Below, one piece after another: positions 1 to 10,850 of a DNA stretch of 64,000 nucleotides (positions are counted from its first letter, which is position 1; every line of letters starts with the position of its first letter). Under the pieces are notes generated by a model. It saw only the letters and a program-made list of their open reading frames with translations, was not told the origin of the DNA and ran no database searches. Source of the DNA: Micromonospora noduli (GTDB lineage: Bacteria; Actinomycetota; Actinomycetes; Mycobacteriales; Micromonosporaceae). The stretch lies in contig NZ_PYAK01000011.1 of the NCBI RefSeq assembly GCF_003264365.1, positions 1 to 64,000 of the forward strand. Reading direction: 5' to 3'. A program made the translations under genes and the position numbers.

Positions 1-273
1 GCCGGTGAGCGACGGGTAGTCCGACGGCGAGGGCGGCGACTGCGCCGCAGCGCCGGGCTGGCCGGGAACCGGCGGTCGCCCGATCGGCGGCGCGGCCACC
101 GGTGGCGTGACCGGTGGTGTGACCGACGACGGCCCACCCCGCTGCTCGGCGACCGCAGCCCACGGCGGCACCGCGCCCCGGTCGCCCGGATCCGGCGGCC
201 AGAGTGGTTCGACGTCCCGCTCCGGCACCGGCTGCTGGCCGGGCACCTGCGCCCGGTCGGCGTTCTCGTCCAT
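1..273 (-). CDS. Pro-rich protein, N-terminal fragment
   Basis: The start ATG is at 271-273 on the minus strand and the frame stays open to the window edge, giving 91 codons. A GGGGAGGG-type ribosome site lies just upstream. The visible part is hydrophilic and rich in Pro, Gly and Ala (it begins MDENADRAQVPGQQPVPERD), with several PPV/PP clusters and no membrane segment or signal peptide. This composition is typical of the disordered N-terminal tail of actinobacterial membrane proteins or kinases, but the diagnostic part lies outside the window. Function unknown. Confidence 0.6.
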   Translation of the reverse strand, partial: MDENADRAQVPGQQPVPERDVEPLWPPDPGDRGAVPPWAAVAEQRGGPSSVTPPVTPPVAAPPIGRPPVPGQPGAAAQSPPSPSDYPSLTG

Positions 274-366
274 TACGGCCCTCCCCAGTCCTCCTGCGAG
301 GATAGGCCCAATCACCCAGCAGGGCCGATCGGCGCAGGCAGGTCGGCCGGTCGGTGCCGGTCGAGG

Positions 367-2884
<2,518 letters not shown>

Positions 2885-2904
2885 CCCCCACCCGATCACT
2901 GCGG

Positions 2905-2961
2905 TGATCATGGGGTTAACGGGCTATTCGATCTACCAGAGTCCCGTTAACCCCATGATCA
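2905..2961. terminator. Long hairpin, TGATCA family, copy 1
   Basis: Perfect inverted repeat: arm TGATCATGGGGTTAACGGG at 2905-2923 and its complement at 2943-2961, with a 19-nt spacer. It lies directly after purA and can act as a terminator. The long spacer and its resemblance to copies at 3966-4026 and 28487-28542 suggest a dispersed palindromic repeat. Confidence 0.8.
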
Positions 2962-3031
2962 TTGAGATGGTGGGCACCATTGTCCACAGGGTTATCCACA
3001 GGGCTGGTGGTTGGCTGGTGGAGCGGTCAGC

Positions 3032-3970
3032 GTGGGCTGTGTGGATCGCGCAGAGTTTGTTCGCTCGGTTGCTGCCACGCAGGATGGCCTGATCACCCGA
3101 GCGCAAGCGCTTGGAGCCGGCTTCAGCCGGCACGAAATCGACCATCTGGTAGCTGTTGGTCGTTGGCGAGCACTTGCACGAGCGGTCTATCTGACGCGCG
3201 GCCCGTACGGTGACCCACCTGCTCGTCGGTGTCGCATTCGTGCTGCCGTTCTCTCGCTAGGCCCGGCGGCTCATGCGGTGTTCGGCACCGCGGCCGAGTT
3301 GTACGGCATCGCCGGACTGCCGCGTCGGGACGAGATCCATGTGGCGCTGCCGGGCAGGGCGGCAAAGCTGGCGCGGGTGTCGGACCCCGCAATCGTGCTG
3401 CACCAGATCGAACACCCTCTGGGCGCGGTGGCGCGGGTGAACGGGATCGCGGCTACGGAGCCACGGCTGACCGTTTCCGAGATCATCCTGCGGGAGTGCC
3501 GGTACGCGGCGGTCGCGGTGCTCGATTCCGCCCTCAATCGGGGACTACTCACACCCGAATGCCTAGCAACCATTCCAGCCCTGATTCGAGGCCGACGTGG
3601 TGCGGTCGCAGCACGCGGTTACCTCGCTGAGGCGGATGGCCGGGCACAGTCGCCACTGGAGACTCGCTCTCGACTGCGATGCGTTGACGGGGGAGTTCCG
3701 CCGGACACGCTGCAGTTGGAAGTGCGCGACGATGACGGCTATCTGCTCGGCATTGGCGACCTGGGCTGGCGCGGCCCAAGGCTGATCGCCGAAGCGGACG
3801 GCCGAGACGCGCATGGCACCCCGGAGGCCGCCTACGCCGACCGCCGTCGCCAGAACCGCCTGGTCAACGCCGGCTGGACCATCCTCCGTTTCACCTGGCA
3901 GGACACCCTCCAACCCACCTACATCCCCCACACCGTCCGCCAAGCGATCGCAGCCCTTCGCACCCGTTGA
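3032..3970 (+). CDS. AbiEi-like winged-helix plus DUF559/Vsr-like nuclease protein
   Basis: About 312 aa. GTG at 3032 is chosen because GGTGGAG lies 8 nt upstream; TTG at 3011 and GTG at 3041 are alternatives. The N-terminal ~60 residues ([20 protein letters not shown], then a [10 protein letters not shown] strand) match the AbiEi-type antitoxin helix-turn-helix. The C-terminal ~90 residues ([37 protein letters not shown]) look like the DUF559 very-short-patch-repair endonuclease fold with acidic residues in place. No AbiEii-type toxin partner is adjacent. Hairpins of one family flank the gene, and its TGA stop lies inside the second. DNA-binding or nicking activity is inferred from family only. 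Confidence 0.75.
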   Translation: MGCVDRAEFVRSVAATQDGLITRAQALGAGFSRHEIDHLVAVGRWRALARAVYLTRGPYGDPPARRCRIRAAVLSLGPAAHAVFGTAAELYGIAGLPRRDEIHVALPGRAAKLARVSDPAIVLHQIEHPLGAVARVNGIAATEPRLTVSEIILRECRYAAVAVLDSALNRGLLTPECLATIPALIRGRRGAVAARGYLAEADGRAQSPLETRSRLRCVDGGVPPDTLQLEVRDDDGYLLGIGDLGWRGPRLIAEADGRDAHGTPEAAYADRRRQNRLVNAGWTILRFTWQDTLQPTYIPHTVRQAIAALRTR

Positions 3971-4026
3971 TCATGAGGTTGACTGGCCAGTGGATCACCA
4001 GATGGCCCGTCAACCTCATGATCAAC
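3966..4026. terminator. Long hairpin, TGATCA family, copy 2
   Basis: Arms GTTGATCATGAGGTTGAC at 3966-3983 and the exact complement at 4009-4026; pairing continues after one mismatch (GGCCA/TGGCC). The TGA stop of the preceding gene lies in the left arm. The core resembles copy 1. Confidence 0.8.
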
Positions 4027-4059
4027 AGGGTGGGGGAGGGGGACAGTAGGATCTCGGGC

Positions 4060-5310
4060 GTGCGGGTTCTTTTGGTGGGTGGTGGTGGGCGGGAGCACGC
4101 GCTTGCGCTTGGCCTGGTGGCGGATTCGGGTGTTTCCGCGCTGATTGCGGCACCGGGTAATCCGGGGATCGCTGGCGTGGCTGAGCTGCGAGCGGTCACT
4201 CCGACGGATCCGGCCGCGGTGGCGGCGTTGGCCGTGGAGGTGGCGGCTGACCTGGTGGTGGTCGGGCCCGAGGCGCCGCTGGTCGCCGGGGTCGCCGATG
4301 CGGTACGAGCCAAGGGCATCGCCGTGTTCGGTCCATCCGGTGCGGCCGCCCAGCTGGAGGGCTCCAAGGCGTTCGCCAAGGACGTGATGACTGCCGCCGG
4401 CGTGCCGACCGCACGGGCGTACGTCTGCGCGGACGAGGAGAGCACCGCTCGGGCGCTGGACGAGTTCGGCGCGCCGTACGTGGTGAAGGACGACGGGCTC
4501 GCCGCCGGCAAGGGCGTGGTGGTGACCGACGACCGGGCCGCCGCGTTGGCGCACGCCAACGAGTGTGGACGTGTCGTGGTCGAGGAGTTCCTCGACGGCC
4601 CGGAGGTCAGCCTCTTCGTGGTCACCGACGGCGAGGCGGCGTTGCCGCTGGTGCCGGCACAGGACTTCAAGCGGCTCGGTGACGGCGACACCGGGCCGAA
4701 CACCGGTGGCATGGGGGCGTACGCGCCGCTGGCCTGGGCCCCGTCCGGCCTGGTCGACGACGTGATGCGCGATGTGGTCCACCCGACGCTGGCGGAGATG
4801 CGTCGCCGGGGCACGCCGTTCGCCGGCCTGCTCTACGTGGGGCTCGCGATCACCGCCGCCGGCCCTCGGGTGATCGAGTTCAACGCGCGCTTCGGTGACC
4901 CGGAGACCCAGGTGGTGCTCGCGCTGCTGGAGACCCCGCTGGGTGGGTTGCTGCACGCGGCGGCCACCGGCACGTTGGCCGAGCACCCGCCGCTGCAATG
5001 GCGGGACGGCAGCGCCGTGACCGTGGTGCTTGCCTCGGCGGGTTACCCGGCCGCTCCGCGCACCGGCGACGTGATCACCGGTGCGGACCGTCCGGGCATC
5101 ATCCACGCGGGCACCGCCCGCCGGGCCAGCGACGGCGCGTTGCTCTCCGCCGGCGGCCGGGTCCTCTGCGGTACGGCCACCGGCGCCGACCTGGCTGCCG
5201 CGCGGGACGCCGCGTACGCGCTGGTGGACGGGGTAGAGCTGGCCGGCTCGCAGCACCGCACCGACATCGCCGCCGCCGCAATCGAGGATCGGATCACGAT
5301 TCCCGGCTGA
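4060..5310 (+). CDS. purD: Phosphoribosylamine-glycine ligase PurD
   Basis: 416 aa. It performs the second step of de novo purine synthesis, ATP-dependent joining of glycine to phosphoribosylamine. The N-terminus [16 protein letters not shown] is the classic PurD opening, so GTG at 4060 is the start; the longer frame would begin inside the upstream hairpin. ATP-grasp signatures are present: [27 protein letters not shown], and [11 protein letters not shown] followed by [12 protein letters not shown]. It stands alone, separated from purA by the AbiEi/DUF559 gene. Confidence 0.97.
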   Translation: MRVLLVGGGGREHALALGLVADSGVSALIAAPGNPGIAGVAELRAVTPTDPAAVAALAVEVAADLVVVGPEAPLVAGVADAVRAKGIAVFGPSGAAAQLEGSKAFAKDVMTAAGVPTARAYVCADEESTARALDEFGAPYVVKDDGLAAGKGVVVTDDRAAALAHANECGRVVVEEFLDGPEVSLFVVTDGEAALPLVPAQDFKRLGDGDTGPNTGGMGAYAPLAWAPSGLVDDVMRDVVHPTLAEMRRRGTPFAGLLYVGLAITAAGPRVIEFNARFGDPETQVVLALLETPLGGLLHAAATGTLAEHPPLQWRDGSAVTVVLASAGYPAAPRTGDVITGADRPGIIHAGTARRASDGALLSAGGRVLCGTATGADLAAARDAAYALVDGVELAGSQHRTDIAAAAIEDRITIPG

Positions 5311-5330
5311 ACCCGGGCAACCTCGGCCCG

Positions 5331-5360
5331 CCTCGTCTCCGTTTGCTCAGTGAGACGAGG
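5331..5360 (+). promoter_or_regulatory. Leader hairpin overlapping the sigma-factor ribosome site
   Basis: Inverted repeat CCTCGTCTC (5331-5339) and GAGACGAGG (5352-5360). The right arm reaches into the purine-rich GAGGGGG (5356-5362) that serves as ribosome site for the ATG at 5373. It could terminate purD transcripts or mask the ribosome site. Confidence 0.5.
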
Positions 5361-5372
5361 GGGTGGCGGCGG

Positions 5373-5894
5373 ATGCCGGTTGATGTCGAGGGCTACCGCG
5401 ACTACGTCGGCGCGCGGCTGGAGTCGTTGCGCCGCACGGCGTACCTGTTGTGCGGCGACTGGCACACGGCCGACGATCTGGTGTCGACGGCGCTGGTCAA
5501 GCTGCTCAGGCATTGGCCGAGGGTGTCCGCCATGGACAGCCCGGACGCGTACGTCCGGCGGACCCTGTTGCGGGTCTGGCTGGACGAGCGGCGCCGGCCG
5601 TGGCGACGTGAGGCCGCCTGGGCCGAGGTGCCGGAACAGGCGGCTGCGGCCGGCGGCACGGACGGCGCTGCCGACCGACTGACCATCCTCGCTCTGCTGG
5701 CCGAGCTGCCTCCGCGTCGTCGGGCGGTCCTGGTACTGCGCTATTTCTGTGACCTGTCCGTCGAGGAGACCGCCCGCGAGTTGGGTTGCACCGCCGGCAC
5801 CGTGAAGAGCCAGTCGGCTCGCGCGATCGAGGCGCTGCGTGGTCGCCTCGTCGACGTGCCGACTCGAGTCGAGGAGGTACGGACCGATGGATGA
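5373..5894 (+). CDS. SigE-type ECF RNA polymerase sigma factor
   Basis: 173 aa. Region 2 is visible near residues 8-45 (YRDYVGARLESLRRTAYLLCGD, read as family pattern, then ADDLVSTALVKLL), and region 4 near 108-160 (LPPRRRAVLVLRYFCDLS, ETARELGCTAGTVKSQSARA). This is the short SigE-family architecture common in actinomycetes (distinct from mycobacterial SigE). ATG at 5373 follows GAGGGGG. The last codons overlap the next gene by 8 nt, so the two are translationally coupled and the downstream membrane protein is the natural candidate for its regulator. Confidence 0.9.
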   Translation: MPVDVEGYRDYVGARLESLRRTAYLLCGDWHTADDLVSTALVKLLRHWPRVSAMDSPDAYVRRTLLRVWLDERRRPWRREAAWAEVPEQAAAAGGTDGAADRLTILALLAELPPRRRAVLVLRYFCDLSVEETARELGCTAGTVKSQSARAIEALRGRLVDVPTRVEEVRTDG

Positions 5895-6708
5895 GCTGAC
5901 GGAGCATTTCCGGGACGCCGCGGCCGGGTCGCCGCCGAGCCGGATCGATCTGGACGGGTTGATCGCCGCCGACCGGCAGCGCCGTCGACACCGAGCGTGG
6001 ACGTTGGCCGGCACCGGGGTGGCCGCGGCCGTCGCGGCCGTCGCGGTGCCGACCCTGGTAGCCGCACCGGGACCGGGCGGGATGGCCCTGCCGCCGATGA
6101 GTTCCGAGTCAGGTGACGGGTCGCTCTGCGCGGCACCGATCCCGTCGCCCAGCGGGCCGGAGCCATCGTTGCAGACGTACGACACGGTGCGCGCACGTCC
6201 GACGGAGTCCTCGGAGGCGGGCGTGCCTCGGCTGACCGCGGCGCTGCGGGCGGCGCTGGCCACCACCGTGCCCACGAACCTCACGGTGACCGGGACGGTG
6301 CCCGAGTGCGATCGGCCGCAGTTCGCGTATCAACCTCCATACCGGCAGTACGAGACGATCGCGACTCTCAGCCGCGACGGGCGGCACAGCCATCTGAAGG
6401 TCGCCGTGCACCCCACTGGAGCCGAAGCGCAGGCGGACTGTGTGGGCGCGCCTGACCCTCGCAACTGCGAGGTGCTCGGGCTGGACGACGACGGGAGGGT
6501 GATGCTCAGCACCAGTACGGACCCGGCCGGGGGCACTCTGCGCTGGGTGCGGCTCATGCGGGTGGACGGCACATCGGTGACGGTCACCGTTGGCAACCTC
6601 CTCTACGGGGACCGCGGTCCGGTCGACCGGGCTGCCCGCGAGGCGCTGCTGACCTCGCAGGAGCTCGTCGAACTGGCGCGGGCGCCGGGTCTGACCCTCT
6701 ATCCGTGA
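5887..6708 (+). CDS. Membrane protein paired with the sigma factor
   Basis: 273 aa. The ATG lies inside the end of the sigma gene (ATGGATGA). Residues 1-35 are a charged cytoplasmic segment (MDELTEHFRDAAAG...). Residues about 39-60 form one hydrophobic helix (WTLAGTGVAAAVAAVAVPTL), followed by a ~210-residue extracytoplasmic domain with four Cys. The topology suits a signal-responsive anti-sigma partner, but no canonical zinc-finger HxxxCxxC motif is present, so the anti-sigma role is an inference from position. Confidence 0.7.
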   Translation: MDELTEHFRDAAAGSPPSRIDLDGLIAADRQRRRHRAWTLAGTGVAAAVAAVAVPTLVAAPGPGGMALPPMSSESGDGSLCAAPIPSPSGPEPSLQTYDTVRARPTESSEAGVPRLTAALRAALATTVPTNLTVTGTVPECDRPQFAYQPPYRQYETIATLSRDGRHSHLKVAVHPTGAEAQADCVGAPDPRNCEVLGLDDDGRVMLSTSTDPAGGTLRWVRLMRVDGTSVTVTVGNLLYGDRGPVDRAAREALLTSQELVELARAPGLTLYP

Positions 6709-6715
6709 ACGGCGG

Positions 6716-8278
6716 TCAGCCGTAGTAGCGGCGCAGTTCTCGGGTGAGCACCTTGCCGGTGGCGTTGCGGGGCAGGTACTTCACGAAGATCACGTCTCGG
6801 GGGACGCTGAACCGGGCCAGGAAGTGCCGGACGTATTCGCGGACCGCCTCGGGGTCGAGGGTCTCGCCGGGGTGCAGGGCGAGGAACGCGGAGAGGCGCT
6901 GGCCGTATTCGGGGTCGGGCACGCCGATCACGGCGGCCTCGCGGACCTGTGGCAGTTGCGCGAGCAGGTCCTCCACCTCGGACGGGAAGACGTTCTCGCC
7001 ACCAGAGACGATCATGTCGTCGGCCCGGCCGTCGACGAAGAGCAGCCCGTCGGAGTTGAGCCGGCCGAGGTCGCCGGTGTCGAGCAGGCCGTCGTGGGTT
7101 TCCCGGCTGGCACCTGAGGTGTAGCCCTCGAAGAGCATCTCGTTGCCGACGAAGATCCGCCCGACCCGTCCGTCCGGTACGGGTTGGCCGTCGTCGTCGA
7201 GCAGCTCCAGTCGGGTGCCGTGCGGCGGACGACCAGCGGCGGTGGGTGCCTGACGCAGGTCCTGCGGGCCGGCGATGGAGGCCCAGGAGACCTCGGTGGA
7301 CCCGTAGAGGTTGTAGAGGACGTCGCCGTAGACGTCCATGAACTTCGGGGCCAGCCCGCCGGGCAGGGCTGAGCCGCTGACCGCGACGACAGTGAGCGGG
7401 GGGCGCGGGTCCGGCGGGGGCACCTCCATCAGCCGTTGCACCATCACCGGTACGGCGAAGAGCGCGTCGCACCGGTGCGCGGTCAGGGCGGCGAGCGTGG
7501 CGGCCGGGTCGAAGCGGCGGTGCAGCACGATGGTGGCCCGTAGTGCCAGGCAGACCTGGAGAGCGGCGAATCCCCAGGTGTGGAAGATCGGCGCGGCGAT
7601 CATCACCCGGTCCCGGGCGTGCAGGGGGATGCGGTCGATGATGGACACCAGTGGGCCGAAGCCGCTGGGCGTCGGCCGGCGGGCGCCCTTGGGCGTACCG
7701 GTGGTGCCGGAGGTGAGCACGATGATCCGGCCGTCGCGCTCGGGCGGGTGCAGGTCACCCGGCAGTGCCCCGGCCACCAACTCCTCGCGGGCGCGTTCGT
7801 CGAGCCGGGGCAGCTCGGCGGGGAGGCCGAGGACCCGCTCGGCGAACTCGTCGTCGTGCACGAGGAGCCGCAGCCGCTGCTCCTCGGCGACGGTGCCCAG
7901 CTGGGCGGCGCTGAGCCCGGTGTTGACCAGTACCGCGTCGACGCCGAGCAGGGTGGCGGCGACGATCGTTTCGATCAGCCCGTGGTGGTTGCGGCAGAGC
8001 ACGCCGATCCGGTCGCCGGCCTGTACGCCGAGCCCGGCCCGCATCGAGCGGGCCATCCGTTCGGCCCGGTCGAGCAGGTCGTGGTAGGTCAGCTCGACCC
8101 CGTTCTCGTCGATGACGGCGGGACGGCCCGGGTCCCGGGCGGCTGCTTGGCGTAGCTCGCCCGCCAGGCTCCACCCCCACGTCCGCAACGCGTTGAGCTG
8201 CGAGGCGACCCGGACCGGGCTACCGGGGGTGAGCAGCCCGCGACGGGTCAGCGTGGCAACGATGAACGGCAGGTCCAT
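6716..8278 (-). CDS. Acyl-CoA synthetase (AMP-forming, FadD-like)
   Basis: 520 aa. It adenylates a carboxylic (fatty) acid and transfers it to CoA. The ANL signatures are clear: LTSGTTGTPKGARR (P-loop), LYNLYGSTEVSWASI, LLDTGDLGRLNSDGLLFVDGR, and the C-terminal LPRNATGKVLTREL with the catalytic Lys. ATG at 8276-8278 is preceded by GAGGAGG at 8 nt, better than the ATG 18 codons upstream. It lies downstream of the acyl-CoA dehydrogenase/SCP2 pair on the same strand, but a strong terminator lies between. Substrate chain length cannot be read from sequence. Confidence 0.93.
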   Translation of the reverse strand: MDLPFIVATLTRRGLLTPGSPVRVASQLNALRTWGWSLAGELRQAAARDPGRPAVIDENGVELTYHDLLDRAERMARSMRAGLGVQAGDRIGVLCRNHHGLIETIVAATLLGVDAVLVNTGLSAAQLGTVAEEQRLRLLVHDDEFAERVLGLPAELPRLDERAREELVAGALPGDLHPPERDGRIIVLTSGTTGTPKGARRPTPSGFGPLVSIIDRIPLHARDRVMIAAPIFHTWGFAALQVCLALRATIVLHRRFDPAATLAALTAHRCDALFAVPVMVQRLMEVPPPDPRPPLTVVAVSGSALPGGLAPKFMDVYGDVLYNLYGSTEVSWASIAGPQDLRQAPTAAGRPPHGTRLELLDDDGQPVPDGRVGRIFVGNEMLFEGYTSGASRETHDGLLDTGDLGRLNSDGLLFVDGRADDMIVSGGENVFPSEVEDLLAQLPQVREAAVIGVPDPEYGQRLSAFLALHPGETLDPEAVREYVRHFLARFSVPRDVIFVKYLPRNATGKVLTRELRRYYG

Positions 8279-8431
8279 GCCGCAGACCTCCTCGGGGTGG
8301 TGCGCGGACGGGGCGGCTGCCGGCCCGTCCATCAGGGCTTCTTTCCTTGATCATGCACTGGGCGCGGCTGAAGGCCCAGTTGACGTCGGCGTGGGGTGAC
8401 AAAGACGGCACAGATCGTGGAATCCGGGCCA

Positions 8432-8472
8432 CCGTCGGCCCGACCCCTGTCGAGGAGGGGCTGGGCCGACGG
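8432..8472 (-). terminator. Terminator after the acyl-CoA dehydrogenase gene
   Basis: Arms CCGTCGGCCC (8432-8441) and GGGCCGACGG (8463-8472), with an inner CCCCT/AGGGG extension, lie 3 bp beyond the minus-strand stop at 8476. A smaller 7-bp hairpin (ACTGGGC/GCCCAGT, 8357-8380) lies further downstream. Confidence 0.75.
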
Positions 8473-8475
8473 CGG

Positions 8476-9690
8476 TCAGCGGATCTGCATCCCGGAGATC
8501 GCCCGGGAGATGACCAGTCGTTGGATTTCCGAGGTGCCCTCGAAGATGGTGTAGATCTTGGCGTCCCGGTACCAGCGCTCGACCGGGTGGTCACGCAGGA
8601 AGCCGGCTCCGCCGAGCAGTTGCACTGCCTTCTCGGTGACCGACACGGCCACCTCGCCTGCCTTGAGCTTGGACATCGACCCTTCGCCCGCGGTGAACGG
8701 GCGGTTGTTGCGGCCCATCCACGAGGCCCTCCAGACCAGCAGCCGCGCCGCGTCGATCTCCATCCGCATGTCGGCCAGCGCGAACGCGACCGCCTGGTTC
8801 TCGATGATCGGGCGTCCGAACTGGACCCGGTCCTTCGCGTAGTCGAGGGCGTACTCATAGGCGGCCCGGGCCACGCCGAGCGCCTGGGCGCCGACTGTGG
8901 GCCGGGACAGCTCGAAGGTGCGCATCGCGGCCTGTCCGGTGGCCCGCTGACCGGAGCGGGCCCGGTCCAGGCGTTCCAGCAGGGCGTCCCGTCCGCCGAG
9001 CAGGCAGCGGCCGGGTACGCGTACCCCGTCGAGGAAGACGTCGGCGGTGTGTGACGCGCGGAGGCCGAGTTTGCGCAGCTTGCGGGTGGCGGCCAGGCCG
9101 GGGGTGCCCGGTGGCACGACGAACGCCGCCTGACCCCGGGAGCCGAGCGCGGGGTCGACGGAGGCGGTGACCACGTGCACTCCGGCGATTCCGCCGTTGG
9201 TGGCGTACGCCTTCTGGCCGGTGAGCACCCACTCGTCGGTGGCCTCGTCGTAGACGGCCCGGGTGCGCATCGCGCCGACGTCGGAGCCGGCTTCCGGCTC
9301 GCTGGTGCAGAAGGCGGCGACGGCCGGCGAGTCGACGTCGCCGAAGCACTGCGGCACCCATTCGACCATCTGGTCGGGGGTGCCGGCGCCGTAGATGGCG
9401 GCGACGGCGAGCGAGGTGCCGAAGATGCTCAGGCCGATGCCGGCGTCACCCCAGAAGAGTTCCTCGCTGGCGATCGGCAGGGAGAGCCCGGTCGGGTCGG
9501 CCCAGCAGGTGGCGAGGAACTCGAAGCCGTAGAGGCCGACCTTGGCGGCTTCCTGGATCACCGGCCACGGGGTGTCCTCGCGCTCGTCCCACTCGGCGGC
9601 GGCTGGGCGCACGACCTCGGCGGCGAAGCCGTGCACCCAGTCGCGTAGATCCCGCTGTTCCTCGTTCAGGTCGAGCGAGAACTCAGCCAT
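8476..9690 (-). CDS. Acyl-CoA dehydrogenase (FadE-like)
   Basis: 404 aa. It performs FAD-dependent alpha-beta dehydrogenation of acyl-CoA in beta-oxidation. It shows the FAD/substrate-binding CTSEPEAGSD motif near residues 128-137, the RVQFGRPIIENQAVAF segment, and the C-terminal YTIFEGTSEIQRL with Glu384 as the likely catalytic base. The start ATG is one base after the SCP2 gene stop, so the two form a tight operon. The TetR regulator divergent from the pair, with two operator-like sites between, suggests acyl-CoA-responsive repression. Confidence 0.93.
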   Translation of the reverse strand: MAEFSLDLNEEQRDLRDWVHGFAAEVVRPAAAEWDEREDTPWPVIQEAAKVGLYGFEFLATCWADPTGLSLPIASEELFWGDAGIGLSIFGTSLAVAAIYGAGTPDQMVEWVPQCFGDVDSPAVAAFCTSEPEAGSDVGAMRTRAVYDEATDEWVLTGQKAYATNGGIAGVHVVTASVDPALGSRGQAAFVVPPGTPGLAATRKLRKLGLRASHTADVFLDGVRVPGRCLLGGRDALLERLDRARSGQRATGQAAMRTFELSRPTVGAQALGVARAAYEYALDYAKDRVQFGRPIIENQAVAFALADMRMEIDAARLLVWRASWMGRNNRPFTAGEGSMSKLKAGEVAVSVTEKAVQLLGGAGFLRDHPVERWYRDAKIYTIFEGTSEIQRLVISRAISGMQIR

Positions 9691-9691
9691 G

Positions 9692-10144
9692 TCAGGCCTT
9701 GGGGATGTCGAACAGGTTGGCGATGTTGGCGGCGAGGCCGAGGTCGCCCTTCGCCTTCAACTTGCCGGTCATGAACATCATCACCGGGTTGGCGCCACCG
9801 GAGACGATCTTCAGGAACTCGACCGGGCCCATGGTGAGGCTCAGCTTCGGGTCGTGCTGCGGGGTCTCGTTCACGACGCAGGTGCCGTCGGCGATGACCA
9901 CCTCGTAGGTGTCGCTGCCGCCGTCGGGGCGACCGGTGATGATCCAGTGGATGACCGCGTTGGTGGAACCGGCCCGGTCCGCGCGGAACAGCGACGGCAT
10001 CCGGCCGAACACCTCGCCCAGGACCTTGTCGCGCATGTCGCCGGACATCACCTGGGCGATCTTGTCGTCCGGGGTGGACTTGACCAGCTGGGCGAACTCC
10101 TTGGGGCCCACGTTGGCGAAGGTGGCCGGGTCGAAGTCAGTCAT
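9692..10144 (-). CDS. SCP2 sterol-binding domain protein
   Basis: 150 aa, made almost wholly of one SCP2 lipid-binding fold: a FKAL-like N-terminal helix region, a central beta-sheet with IHWIITGRPDGGSDTYEVVI, then DPKLSLTMGPVEFLKIVSGGANPVMMFMTGKLK split over the usual strand-helix order. Such proteins bind acyl-CoA or sterols. It is the first gene of the SCP2-acyl-CoA dehydrogenase operon and probably presents lipid substrates to its neighbour. Confidence 0.9.
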   Translation of the reverse strand: MTDFDPATFANVGPKEFAQLVKSTPDDKIAQVMSGDMRDKVLGEVFGRMPSLFRADRAGSTNAVIHWIITGRPDGGSDTYEVVIADGTCVVNETPQHDPKLSLTMGPVEFLKIVSGGANPVMMFMTGKLKAKGDLGLAANIANLFDIPKA

Positions 10145-10168
10145 CAGGTGCGCCTTCCGGAAGATTGG

Positions 10169-10198
10169 CTACTCGCGCGTAACCCTACGCACGAGTAG
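10169..10198. promoter_or_regulatory. Paired TetR operator-like sites
   Basis: Between the divergent SCP2 and TetR genes are two related 14-mers in opposite orientation: CTACTCGCGCGTAA at 10169-10182 and, on the minus strand of 10185-10198, CTACTCGTGCGTAG. The outer CTACTCG/CGAGTAG form an inverted repeat. A similar CTACTGGCGAGTAG lies in the fabG4-fadA2 gap at 20600-20613. The placement abuts the TetR GTG start and fits autoregulation. Confidence 0.65.
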
Positions 10199-10211
10199 GT
10201 ATGCTCGCAAG

Positions 10212-10850
10212 GTGTCCAGCGTCCCCGCATTCAAGCGCCTGCCTCGCGCCGTCCGCGAGCAGCAGATGCTCGACGCGGCCGTCAAGGTCTTCTCCCGACG
10301 AGGCTTCCACGCCGCCAGCATGGACGAGATCGCCGAGGACGCCGGCATCTCCAAACCCATGGTGTACGCGTACCTCGGCACCAAGGAGGAGCTCTTCGTC
10401 GCCTGCCTGCACCGGGAGGGCACCCGGATGATGCAGGCCATCGCCGGGGCGGCGGCCCCCGACCTGCCGGCCGACGAGCGGCTCTGGCGCGGGCTGAGGG
10501 CGTTCTTCGGCTTCGTGGGCGCCCACCGGGACGGCTGGGCGGTGCTCTACCGGCAGGCCCGGGGCGAGCAGCCGTTCGCCGGCGAGTTGGCCACCATGCG
10601 GGCCCGGCTGGTCGAGGTGGTGGCCGGCATGCTCGACCACGCGCTGCGCGCCGAGGGCCGCGAGATCGCCGCCATCGACCTGGAGGTCGTCGCGTACGCC
10701 CTGGTCGGCGCCACCGAGTCGCTGGCCGACTGGCTCGCGGACCACCCGGACGCCGACCCGGAGAAGACGGCCACCCGGATGATGAACGTGGCCTGGCTCG
10801 GTGCCGCCCAACTGCTGCACGGCGTCACCTGGCGTCCGCCGGCCGACTGA
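10212..10850 (+). CDS. TetR-family regulator of fatty-acid genes
   Basis: 212 aa from GTG at 10212. Residues about 10-55 form the TetR DNA-binding domain: REQQMLDAAVKVFSRRGFHA, then MDEIAEDAGISKPMVYAYLG as the HTH, and KEELFVACL. The C-terminal ligand domain is hydrophobic and helical. It is divergent from SCP2-acyl-CoA dehydrogenase, and operator-like sites occur here and at the fabG4/fadA2 promoter, so it is proposed to repress both loci, probably relieved by acyl-CoA. Its 3' end overlaps the convergent DedA gene by 26 bp. Confidence 0.92.
   Translation: MSSVPAFKRLPRAVREQQMLDAAVKVFSRRGFHAASMDEIAEDAGISKPMVYAYLGTKEELFVACLHREGTRMMQAIAGAAAPDLPADERLWRGLRAFFGFVGAHRDGWAVLYRQARGEQPFAGELATMRARLVEVVAGMLDHALRAEGREIAAIDLEVVAYALVGATESLADWLADHPDADPEKTATRMMNVAWLGAAQLLHGVTWRPPAD

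Noticed and set aside
3032..3970. Complete type IV toxin-antitoxin pair
   Set aside because: Only the AbiEi-like part is present; both neighbours are purine genes and no AbiEii toxin gene exists in the gap.
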